A DNA stretch of 64,000 bases from Monarcha castaneiventris obscurior (lineage: Eukaryota > Chordata > Aves > Passeriformes > Monarchidae). The DNA is taken from assembly GCA_026261815.1 (NCBI GenBank), contig JAMPIT010000059.1, positions 13,936,001-14,000,000 of the forward strand, written 5' to 3'. The notes below the pieces were generated by a model, which was not told where the DNA came from, did no database searches, and saw only the letters and a list, made by a program, of their open reading frames with translations. Both the position numbers and the translations under genes were made by a program. Below, in pieces: positions 54,701 through 64,000 of this stretch; the first letter of the stretch is position 1; each line of letters opens with the position of its first letter.

Positions 54701-57700
54701 ATTTGCAGCTGTCTTACAGTTTGGAAGTGGTAACCTAAAAGAAGCAGTGCTTTCTTTGGCCAGAAGTTGACTTGAAGGTGCTTCAAAACCTAGATTCTGA
54801 GACCATCTTGCTGAAAATAGTCAGTAACTTTCAAGGAAAACAGAGTCTAACCTTTAGCTGCAAGAAAAGTGTATTGCTATCACCTGTTTTCCTTCATCCT
54901 GCCTGCCCACCCCTCCCCTCTGCTTCTTTCTTCCCTGGTTATTTTAATTTTTTTGTATCTTTCACCTTAATGTCTGATTATCAGACAAGGAGTAAATATG
55001 TACACAATACTTACATTTTTTTAGATATTTATGACACTGTGCAATGTGTCAGTTTCTCATAGAATTTTTATTTTTGTTTTGTTCTTGAGGTGTCCCAATT
55101 AAATATTATGCAACTAGGTTTACTATTATTCTTAAAAAAAAAAAAGGAATAAGGAGGTAGTGTGCATTGCAAGTACTAAAATTAGTGGGTTTTTAACACT
55201 TGCTTTCTAAACTTTGGAACAGATTGTTTTTTCAGTGCTGGTGCTGCAGTTTCGGTGTACACTGCAACCACGCCTTGCTATGAGGTGAAAAAGACATTTT
55301 TTCTTTAAAGATGAACCTAAGCCAACCAAATGGTTTGACTTTTGTTTAGCTGATGACAGTTAAATGTATCACTGGGGAATTTTGATTGCCTTGGTTAAAA
55401 TAGCTTTTACTAAACTTCATGTAAATAACTCCATCAATCGTGTGTCTTAGTACAGTCAATTAGGAATGATACTTTGCACATAAGTAGCTGCTTTGAAGAT
55501 CATGGGGTGCTTATTGGTTCTTAATGTAATCTTTATTATACTAGAACCTGTGTGTGAGGGGGAGGAGCTTGGAGGGAGCAGAGATTGCTTTCTCCAGTGT
55601 GGAAAAAGTGCAGAGTATCTTGTCAAAAAGACTTTTTTTGTGGAAAAGGTAATGACATTGGACTTGTTTCATTTTGAAAGGCTTGCAGTCAACAGTTACT
55701 GGACTTAGTGTGTTGTGAAAATGTGCTTTCACTTTTCTTTTCTAGGTCGTACTTTGTATTTCTGTTGATGTGTCTAAAGACTACGAACAGGTGGAGAATG
55801 TTCTAAAACAGGTGAGAAAATTACTGATTCACCTCTGTATCTAAAGAAACTTCTCTCTGTGTTGTATTTCTGCTGGAAATCGTTTCTTATATGGTATGGT
55901 GATATAGGAAGATCTTATCCTCTGTCCCCTCTTCCAGGCTCAGGAGAAGCTGGGGCCAGTTGACATGCTTGTAAACTGTGCAGGAACATCAGTTACAGGA
56001 AAATTTGAGGACATTGAAGTGAATTCTTTTGAAGTGAGTGAGCATACTTTTTTATTTCCTCATATGATAATTTCTTATTTAACCATTCTAACAATTAGAT
56101 TGTATTCCTGTGTCTTTGCAGACTTGAACAGTGTTACACTTGTGCTAGCTGTCAGAACCTCTTCAGATTTGCAGGGGTTGCCTCTAACTTCTCCCCTAAC
56201 GATTTCACAGTTTCATTTTTTTTTGTGGAAGATTTTTCAAAAATATTTTTAATCTGTTTAAGAAAAATGCTGCTGTTACCAGTCTTCAGTTCTGAGATGC
56301 ACAAATTGTTTCAGCTTGAGAAGCTGCTGCTCTGATGAAAAGACAAAATGCAGCCCCGAAACACCTGTAGTTTGGTTACTTTATGCCCACAGCCCTCAGA
56401 CCTCAATTCATCTACAGATAATGCTGAATCATCTGAAAATACTAAATGGGCATAATTTTATAATAAACTTGAATCATCCATTTTATTGCTTGTATGGGCT
56501 ATCAGTTGTGTTTTAGGTCTTGCAGAGAGTGAAATTAAAGACTTCCCTTGATCCTGGCAAAGAATAAAATCTCTGAAATGTGTAAATACATAGCATTTTT
56601 CCTGTTTCCTGTTTTAGAAAGCTCTTTAAACTTTCAGTATGTTTTCATGCATCATGCATGAATGGATTGCTTCCTGGAGACTGTTCAGGTTAGATTTTTC
56701 CCTCATATATTCTTCTTTTTGCCTTCAAGGCCATATGGTTCACAGTATTATCAGTATCCTGGATGCTATTAAGACTTACAGGATTTCTTTTGGCTTGAAG
56801 TGAGATTTTTAGCTATAAAACAGTTTATGAAGCTGTAGAATAAAAAACAGTTATTTCTTTTGCCAGAACAGATCTGGTGAACTGATTATTAAAGCAGACT
56901 GAAATCGGGGTTTTGTGATAAATAAGACCAAACAGCGGAAGGATTCTGGATGTGTGGCTCAAGTACTCAAACATTAATATTGTTTGTGCAGAGATTAATG
57001 GCAGTCAATTACCTGGGTAGTGTTTACCCGAGCCGAGCAGTGATCGCTACCATGAAGGAACGGAGGATGGGAAGGATTGTGTTTGTGTCCTCTCAGGCTG
57101 GGCAGTTAGGCCTCTTTGGTTATACAGCTTATTCTCCAACGAAATTCGCTCTTCGAGGCTTGGCTGAAGCCCTGCAAATGGAGGTATGTGTGCAATAAGG
57201 TGAAGTCATTTTGATTCTAAACAATTTTGTTTTAACTGTCAGCACAGGACATTTTCTTTTAAATAGGTTGGGGTTGGTTTTTTTTTTTTTTTATTGTGCA
57301 GCATATCTGTATGTTATTTGCCCTCATTTGGCAGCAGGACAATGCTGTTGCTCTGCATGGTGCTGCAGAAACTAACCTGATTTCAATTGTGTAAGAGGGA
57401 ATAGACTGAGTCTGTTCCTAGAACTGAGTTTGACCACATGTGCAGACATTTTTTTAATCTTTTATTTTAACTAAAAGGACAAGATTTTTAAGACTTTTGA
57501 TTAAAAGCCTTCTTCAAGGTTCTAAGGCAGAATGATACTGAAGATATCACATGGATGCATGAGAGACAGGTCCATGATTTGGGCTCTCAGTTAGTTTGAG
57601 AGTCCATGGTAAGTGGTATATGAACCATATGGAACAGTAAAACTCCCAAGTTAGAACTTGAGGATTGTCCACCAAAAAAAAATTGGGTGGACAGTGACTC

Positions 57701-60700
57701 ACCCTTCTATATTTTGATATATATTTTTATACTGCAGTGATCTAAACTTATGGTTGTTTTAAGACCAAAACCAAACAAACACCATTTTCATTATTCAATG
57801 GAACAAGTGGGTGAGTACAGTGTAGTAAGACAGATAAAACTGATTTGAAAATTACTTTTGTAATTTTTCTGTTAAGAATGTATATTTGCGTTCCTAGGTG
57901 TTTATATATAAAATGCCTGTCTTTGGTTCTAGACCCTTGCATAGCCCCTGTTGTAAGCCTTGATCAGGATAAGAATGTGGGGTAAAACTGCCAGGAATCA
58001 CTTCTGGTCTGCCAAATAGAACAGTGTGAATGCAGGATCTTTCTTCAGACTGGTGACAGATACTTTTGTGAAGACTGAATTATTCAAGACTAAAAATAGG
58101 GTGTCTATGGGCGTGTGATGTGGTATTTCAGTAAGTGTTTTCAATATAGAATGTTTCATAATCTAAATAAAAATGTTAGTGTTGTACAAACACTTTGCTT
58201 TATCGTAGCCCTCTGAATATTTTCATTAAAAGCTTTTTTTATTTGTATTGGAGTACAGATTTGCATTGTAGCCGTTTCTGAATAGTGTTGCCCTAAGTGA
58301 TATAATTCTATGACACGTGCATACAAAAACATAACTAAATACAATCCTTGATGTAAGACTTTCCATTTTCCCTCACATTTTCCAACTATTTTTTGTCTCC
58401 TTAGACTTTGACCTCTTGCAAGTTTATACCATGGGTTGAAAAGCCTTGAGACTTGGGTATACCTCTTAAAGATAACAAATATGAATTTTACATTTTTGTT
58501 GGGTTTTTTCCTCAGCGAAAGCCTTTTTGGCCTTGTGCTTATAAATGCATGGTACTGATATTTGACAATGGTTTAGTCTTCCTTTAGAAATTGAAATTGG
58601 TAAAGCTGTAGACCTAAACTACTTTAATGTTCTTCCCAAATGTCTTGAAACCCACTGGGATTCATCACATAATTCACAAAGGTTTTAGAGACTTATTAGA
58701 AAAAGCACCACAACCACCTTTTTAAAATCTTTGTTGGTTTGTTTCTCAGTTGACAAAGCTGCAAGTCTTGTAAGTGCTGAATACTTAACCCTAGAAGCAA
58801 TTTGAAATTGTGCTTGCTGAATTTCTTAATTACAAGAGAAATTAATGAAATTATAAGGGACTTGTAAAGGCTGTCAGTATTAAGATAACACTTAATGCTT
58901 TTGTAAAACACAGGTAAAACCTTATAATGTCTACGTAACAGTGGCCTATCCTCCAGATACTGACACTCCTGGCTTTGCAGAAGAAAGTAAAACAAAGGTA
59001 AATTGTGCTTCAGTTTTTGAAATCATTATTTTTAAAGCATATTAAGATTTTAAGAAGTACTTTTAGACACTTCAGTTTCACCAGTTTTTAACTACTCAGA
59101 GTTATAGAGCTTGTAGGGTAATTTTGTGTAGTTTCTTGTTCTGAGGCTTTAAGGACTGCTTACCTTTAAGATCTGAACCATTGCAGAGTATCCCTGCTTA
59201 CAATCAGAATATTGCTGTGGAATGGTAAGCTGTAAAATCACTATTTGTTCTGATATTAAAGCTTAATTAACAAAAAATAATATTCCTGTTATGCATCTTT
59301 GATAATGTGTGGCTGTACAATGTGACAGATTGAAATAAATCTCAGTTCCTTCAGTGGAGCCTGCAACCTAATCATGTCATATGGATGCATGTAATGACCC
59401 CGTTCAATAATGGCTGTTCTCTAGTATTACAGTAGAAAGGAAACTCTCTTGCACTGTGTTCATAGTGGAAATTACAGTATCACTTTTCAGAAGGATGTGT
59501 CAGCAGCAGGCCTTTTTCATTTGGATTGCCTTAGAAGTGAAAGTTTTGACCTTTAGTCACCTCTTGTCATTTGCCATGTCCATACATGTGAAGTATAATT
59601 CTCAAAATTACATTCAGGCCCCCTGTTCAGACTAAAGCATCAGGTAACCAGAGGAAAATCTCTTATTTTTTATTTGCATACTGTGAACTAGAAATCTGGT
59701 ATCTAAGGCTATCATCTTTTCAGCATGCACCATCATGTATAATTGGAAATGGAGTTTGAATTCCATTTTGTCTTTCACCCTTTGAATAGGAATCAGTAGG
59801 GATTGTATAACACAATTCTTACTTCATCATTTCTTGATACAGATATTCTGTATTAAATGTATACTCCCACACATCCGCATAAAGTGCCAGAATTAGACAT
59901 CTGCAGATACTTGTATAGCTTGCATATTCTCTAGGATTTTTTCCTTCATAATAGCCTATTTCAGGGAACCAGCAGGCACCAGCAGAATGTACTGTTCATC
60001 TAAGATTTCTCTTTGAGAGAGATTCAGAGACATTTATCTTATTTGTCAAAAAAAGTCTTGTCTTTTAGGAGAGAATTATGCCTTGTTTTAGCCTACATGA
60101 CCTCTTTGGATGACTTGCTCCTAGCATCATAGTGTACCTTAAACCTCTGCAATATTGCACTGCTCTGGCATTTCAGATACTCATTTATTGTTGCATTTAT
60201 TTAATACTACTGAATTAATATTAATATTTAATATTACTTAGAACATATGCCTCCACCTTGCATCTCCTTATTTTTCTCTGTAATCATTGACTATAGTAAA
60301 AGAAAATGTCAGGAGTTAGGATACAGCTTTCCTGTGTTTAATCAGGTTTTTTTTTTTGAGGTAGCTCCTTCACAAATGACAGCTGTGCCTTGGCCAGCTG
60401 AGTAGCCAGATCAAGTATTTAATGGCTGATTTCTGCCTGCCTTATTCCCAGCATGTCATTAACATTACCTGTTGCTCCTGAGCAGCTGCTTTTTTTTTAA
60501 CCCAGATTTAGAGTATTTGAATTAATGTTCAATCCCTATTCAGATTTGTTTGATACTGGCTCATAAGCTCAAAAATAAGTAGGGGCTGTGAAATGGAGAT
60601 CTGATGACATAAGCCTTATCACTGTATGTAAAAGGCTTTTGCATGTGATTTCTGCTGGCAAAAATACTGATGTCCCCCTGGCCACCCTTAAAATACATCC

Positions 60701-63700
60701 ACTAAAAAAATAAAATTGAATGAGCATCGTTGATGAAATCAGAACTGATAATTCTACAGATACTGGGAAATAGGCCCCTTTCTGTGAAATTTAATTACTG
60801 TAGTACTTCGAATTGATGATGAGAAACCTGTAGTTGCTCAACTTTTCCCTACAAGTGCTTTTTTAAAAATAATAGTCTCAGAATTAAATTAGTCCCAATA
60901 TTAGAGTAGGCCTGGAAAAAAACAAGGCAAGCTGTTTTATAGGATTTTAAAATATTTCAGGCCAATCTTTTACTTCATTTCTGGCAAAAACCATAAATGA
61001 ACTAGCACAGGTATTGAGGAAAAATAGTTTAAGCATTTTGATAGCTTCTACTGAAAATAAAATACTTGGGGAAAAAACCCACTTCCATAGTAGTAGTAAG
61101 CTATATACAAAATAGTACTACTCAAGGAAAAGTTGTCATTTCCCTTTTCAAAATTGGACTGTTATTTATGATCATGCTTATACCTTTGTTTAAATGGGTG
61201 TTTTAGGTGACAGTATGATACCACTTGCTAGCAGTGATGTCATCTGTGACAAAAGACCCAAACCCAAAATTTGACATTCATGTTTTTCTCTCCTGTGTGT
61301 TGTTAGTTAAACTTAAATGGGTGTTTTTCTATTAAAGCCCTTAGAGACGAAGCTGATTTCTGAAACCTCATCTGTTTGCCAAGCAGAACAAGTCGCCAGA
61401 GTTATAGTGAAAGATGCCATAGTAAGTAAATTATGTTTTTTGAGCATGTTCTGTGTTGAAGAGGCTAGGATCACATGTCATGCTTGCCTAAGACCATAAG
61501 ATAATGGCTAAGCTAAATGCAAAACCAATTAACACAAAACAGTTCTCTTAGGTTTGAACAAGAGCTGTTTTCTTTGTCCTTCTCTTGCCACTGTGCCCAC
61601 AAATGATTTTATACAGTCTCTCAGAAGCAAAAGGTATCTGAAGTTGTACACAGACAGAATAAAATGATGCCATCAGTGTGATGCAATGTCTCAAAGATGG
61701 ATTATGACTGACTTGAAAGCACTAAACTCTATTGACTTTTTATGTATCAAATGCCATTTGTCTAACCTCAAAAGCTTGTTGTACTCTCTTACTTTTCTTG
61801 AAGATGAGTTCATATAAAATAATTTTACAATAAAGGAAGGCAGTTGACCTTTTTTGGCTTTCAACATCTGAAGTCTGCGATTTATGAGTGATTGAAATAC
61901 ATAAAATGCTGTTCTTAGTGTATTGCCTTTCTGAGGATCTTTTTTTTCAATGTTTTGTGCTAGGGAATGCCTGTGTGCTTAATAAAGTACCTCAGAATAG
62001 AAACAAACATGAAATTTCATGATCATAAAGCACACCCATTGAATCCTAAAACCTGCAATTACTTTGCAGTTCCAAATACTCTTGATCTTCAGCATGGTTT
62101 GCATCTACACAGGTGTTCAATTGTGGAGTTTTTACAGTAATTTCACAAATACAGCACATAAACACAAAATTGTGTCTGATTTTGTTTTAAAAGCAAGTAC
62201 TACCTCAACACAGTATTCTCCTCTGGTGATTAAGGAAAACTAATCTCTCTCATTTTAAGCATCTGTATATCCACACCATACTTTCTACACTTTGGATCAT
62301 ATATTAGTTCAGACATGATCTTTATGGACTCTAGCCATCAGCTGAGAGACTGAAATAGAAACGAGAAGGTGTCTGTGTACTCTCAGGTGTGTGTTGGGAA
62401 ATAACCACATCTAATAACCTCTACTACTTTGCATAGATTCACCCCTAACCCTGATTCAGGAATGCCACCTTTTCCTGTCACTTCCACATTCCATAGATTT
62501 AGTCCCATAATGTTTCAGAAAGTCTGTTTTCTGGCATAAAGTCAAATGGAAACTGGGAGAAGCCTGGGAGTAAGAGCTATAGAACTGCAATTTTCCTGTT
62601 AAGTAATTAAAGTTGTTTGGTTGTTTGGGTTTCTTCCTGGTGTCTGTCCCCCCTTTTCTGCCAGCTGAATTGCTTAGCAAGCTGTGTCTTGCAGTTAAAA
62701 ATCCTTGATGTAGGTGAAGGAGAACCTGCTACCTAGCATTTGAAATACACCCCCTTGCCAAATCTCATGTGATGAGCAACCTAATTTTAACAAAAGGCAA
62801 GCTGTATTTGTCATACAATTATTGTAGTGATTGGTGATCTAATAGAGTGAGGGTATCATTCCATTTCTGAAATAGCTGTGAAGATTATCATGTGTTTTCT
62901 CTACAAGTAAACATGCCTCAAGAAGAAATTTACAGCCTTTATATCTTCTAAAAATCTGCAGTAATTTAGCACACCTCTCTGAAGAGACGTTAGCTTCTTT
63001 TCCATTTTTAAGTGAATGCCTTTTAGGATGTTACTGTACAGCCCCAAATATTTTTGAATATTTTGTTTCTTAATTCGGGTAATATTTTTTTACATTAAAA
63101 TATTTGTTGTTAGCGATGTCAGTCACCTCTGTCCATCAAGAGTAGCTGTTGAAATAAGATACATCATGATTTGCCACAACTGTTTTCTTAATCCTTCCAT
63201 CCAGCAAGGGAACTTCAACAGCTCAGTTGGATCAGATGGTTACATGCTGTCAATATTGACAAGTGGAATGTCACCAGTCACTTCTATTACTGAAGGTCTT
63301 CAGCAGGTAGGATTTGGGAAGGATCTGTTTTCATAATTTCTGATAGTTTAAAATGCTTTTAGAATGTAGAACATTGTGCAAAGATGGATTATTTTATCAT
63401 CAAATGGCTGTTAATGCTGTGGCACTTGGGTTTAGGCAACTGCAGTAGTATTTTCAAGCTGAAGCAGCAAATTGGTGAGTGAACTAAGAGTATTCCCTGC
63501 TACTCAGTCCTGAGCTGTTACATAGTTAGCTTGGTTTGGTAAGTTTGTTTTCTGAAGATTATATACATGCCTGCCTAGAACTTTTTTTTTTTTCAAATTT
63601 TATGATTCAATAATACACTGCAATCCAGGATCCTAAATGAATTGAAAGCTGTTTCTCTCTGTTTCCAGGTTGTTTGCATGGGCATTTTTCGCATCATTGG

Positions 63701-63788
63701 CCTGTTTTACCTAGGAAGTTTTGACAGCATAGTTCGTCGCTGCATGATGCAAAGGGAAAAATCTGAAAGTGCAGATAAAACTGAGTAA
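42650..63788 (+). CDS. KDSR: KDSR, 3-ketodihydrosphingosine reductase, 10 coding exons
   Basis: KDSR reduces 3-ketodihydrosphingosine to dihydrosphingosine with NADPH, the second step of de novo sphingolipid synthesis, at the ER with its active site facing the cytosol. The exons are 42650-42757, 49783-49872, 50975-51031, 55746-55811, 55938-56033, 56992-57183, 58914-58997, 61338-61421, 63205-63306 and 63669-63788. They give 332 residues, the same as human. It is a short-chain dehydrogenase with a hydrophobic N-terminal segment (about 3-21) and the cofactor loop TGGSSGIG (38-45). NCAG lies at 120-123, serines at 172-173, and the catalytic YxxxK is Tyr186/Lys190 (YSPTK). A hydrophobic C-terminal segment (about 294-311) precedes a charged tail. 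All nine introns are GT-AG and phase 0. The chosen ATG has G at -3 and matches the known vertebrate N-terminus MLLLAAAF. Intron 3 holds an antisense CR1 with remnant ORF2 sequence. The long introns (1, 3, 7, 8) otherwise show nothing recognisable. Confidence 0.97.
42758..49782 (+). other. KDSR: KDSR intron 1
   Basis: A 7-kb intron, the longest in this gene. The first 450 bases are CpG island with the GGAA microsatellite; the rest is AT-rich. I see no exon, transposon or RNA gene in it. Open frames of 60-117 codons exist on both strands without recognisable family features. A small tandem duplication of CAGCCTCCCAC (21-base period) lies at 47489-47520. Confidence 0.6.
42917..42948 (+). repeat. 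(GGAA)8 microsatellite in KDSR intron 1
   Basis: Eight perfect GGAA tetranucleotide units, 160 bases downstream of exon 1 and inside the CpG island. GGAA is the ETS-family core, so the tract doubles as an array of ETS half-sites on the sense strand. It is also a likely length-polymorphic microsatellite. Confidence 0.92.
49783..49872 (+). CDS. KDSR: KDSR coding exon 2 (cofactor-binding loop)
   Basis: Encodes residues 37-66, opening with [10 protein letters not shown], the glycine-rich NADPH-binding loop, then [18 protein letters not shown]. Acceptor TTTTAG, donor GAG|GTAAGT, phase 0-0. Confidence 0.96.
50975..51031 (+). CDS. KDSR: KDSR coding exon 3
   Basis: A 57-base exon encoding residues 67-85 ([19 protein letters not shown]), a helix and turn of the Rossmann fold. 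Identified by frame continuity, acceptor TTTCAG and donor CAG|GTAAGG. Too short to be seen by open-frame scanning. Confidence 0.93.
52635..53540 (-). mobile_element. Antisense CR1 LINE fragment with ORF2 remnant in KDSR intron 3
   Basis: The longest transposon in the window, about 900 bases. It begins at the CR1 tail in antisense ('atcatggaatcacagtatggtttgggctgg', across 52,637-52,666). On the minus strand it continues into the C-terminal end of the CR1 ORF2 reverse transcriptase. A minus-strand frame at 52906-53265 reads CR1 protein landmarks such as [35 protein letters not shown] and [13 protein letters not shown]. The frame is broken upstream and the element is 5' truncated, so it is not autonomous. 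Confidence 0.92.
52906..53265 (-). pseudogene. CR1 ORF2 (reverse transcriptase) C-terminal remnant
   Basis: A minus-strand reading frame inside the intron 3 CR1 copy preserves the conserved C-terminal tail of CR1 ORF2, including [16 protein letters not shown]. No endonuclease or catalytic reverse transcriptase motifs are present in this frame. It is a transposon relic lying antisense in a KDSR intron, not a host gene. Confidence 0.85.
55746..55811 (+). CDS. KDSR: KDSR coding exon 4
   Basis: A 66-base exon encoding residues 86-107 ([22 protein letters not shown]). It holds the SVDVS strand, whose acidic residue typically contacts the adenine part of the cofactor in this family. Acceptor TTCTAG, donor CAG|GTGAGA. 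Confidence 0.94.
55938..56033 (+). CDS. KDSR: KDSR coding exon 5 (NCAG motif)
   Basis: Encodes residues 108-139, [16 protein letters not shown] through [15 protein letters not shown] at 120-123 is the KDSR form of the SDR NNAG structural motif. The intron between exons 4 and 5 is only 126 bases. Donor GAA|GTGAGT. Confidence 0.95.
56992..57183 (+). CDS. KDSR: KDSR coding exon 6 (catalytic serine, tyrosine and lysine)
   Basis: Encodes residues 140-203, the largest coding exon. It contains [16 protein letters not shown] with the catalytic serine region (172-173) and [13 protein letters not shown] with Tyr186 and Lys190, then LAEALQME. The serine, tyrosine and lysine needed for hydride transfer are all present. 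Acceptor TGCAG, donor GAG|GTATGT. Confidence 0.96.
58914..58997 (+). CDS. KDSR: KDSR coding exon 7
   Basis: Encodes residues 204-231 ([20 protein letters not shown] through EESKTK), the segment after the active site that caps cofactor and substrate. Acceptor ACACAG; the donor AAG|GTAAAT is weaker than its neighbours because position +5 is not G. Confidence 0.94.
61338..61421 (+). CDS. KDSR: KDSR coding exon 8
   Basis: Encodes residues 232-259 ([20 protein letters not shown] through VIVKDAI). The acceptor is ATTAAAG with AAAG rather than CAG, after a short T tract; the donor ATA|GTAAGT is good. Frame continuity with exons 7 and 9 is exact. Confidence 0.94.
63205..63306 (+). CDS. KDSR: KDSR coding exon 9
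   Basis: Encodes residues 260-293 ([20 protein letters not shown] through SITEGLQQ), the start of the C-terminal membrane-associated region. Acceptor ATCCAG, donor CAG|GTAGGA. Confidence 0.95.
63669..63788 (+). CDS. KDSR: KDSR coding exon 10 and stop
   Basis: Encodes residues 294-332, the hydrophobic segment [18 protein letters not shown] followed by [20 protein letters not shown], then TAA at 63786-63788. The charged tail is expected on the cytosolic side. Acceptor TTCCAG. Confidence 0.95.
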   Translation, partial: VVCMGIFRIIGLFYLGSFDSIVRRCMMQREKSESADKTE

Positions 63789-64000
63789 TCTTTACTTTGA
63801 GTGGAAAGAAGAATGTCAAGCAGTCCTGGACAGCTTGCTGCTTAAGTGGGACTCAGTTTTGCTCCTGAAGGATTTAGACTGGAAGTACTTGCATGCGTGA
63901 CAGAGGAGTCCCCTCAAAAGCTATGAAAGAAAAAACAAAAGTACAAATCCAGAAAATGCCAAACTATGCAAAAGTGTGAATGAGGATTAGATACCTTTTT
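63789..64000 (+). other. KDSR: KDSR 3' UTR, cut by the window end
   Basis: AT-rich sequence following the KDSR stop codon. No AATAAA or ATTAAA occurs before the end of the window, so the transcript should continue past position 64,000. Confidence 0.8.

Overview
This window is vertebrate nuclear DNA, most likely from a bird. Three things point there. Two intron-rich genes encode proteins very close to the vertebrate proteins VPS4B and KDSR. The recognisable interspersed repeats are CR1-type LINE fragments with the usual CR1 3' tail (or its reverse complement). Introns are short to moderate for a vertebrate. A turtle or crocodilian cannot be fully excluded. I found no prokaryotic, CRISPR, viral or toxin genes.

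Layout. Positions 1-11,500 are non-coding, with a TG-rich microsatellite and no exon I can recognise. A CR1 fragment (about 11,500-11,875) abuts the CpG-island promoter of VPS4B. VPS4B runs on the plus strand from the ATG at 12,104 to the stop at 28,823: 11 coding exons, 441 codons, all introns GT-AG. Its 3' UTR probably extends to a distal AATAAA near 30,973. Positions 31,000-41,600 are intergenic. A second plus-oriented CR1 fragment (about 41,605-41,965) sits just upstream of the KDSR CpG island. KDSR runs on the plus strand from the ATG at 42,650 to the stop at 63,788: 10 coding exons, 332 codons, every intron phase 0. The window ends inside the KDSR 3' UTR. The head-to-tail order VPS4B then KDSR matches the conserved vertebrate block in which BCL2 would follow on the right and SERPINB genes would lie to the left.

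The two genes do not form a pathway. VPS4B is the AAA ATPase that disassembles ESCRT-III at endosomes, the midbody and other membranes. KDSR is the ER enzyme for the second step of de novo sphingolipid synthesis. They are neighbours by conserved synteny.

I did not find a convincing new biological system. The points most worth following up are: a CpG-rich island inside VPS4B intron 9 with a strong CTCF-like motif; CR1 copies, in the same orientation as the gene, directly upstream of both promoters; an all-phase-0 KDSR gene in which any internal exon can be skipped in frame; a (GGAA)8 tract in the KDSR intron 1 CpG island; and a 121-codon open in-frame stretch upstream of the KDSR start. Exon boundaries were set by reading splice sites and checking exon lengths against the translated codons. 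Gene names rest on my recognition of the protein families, not on a database search.
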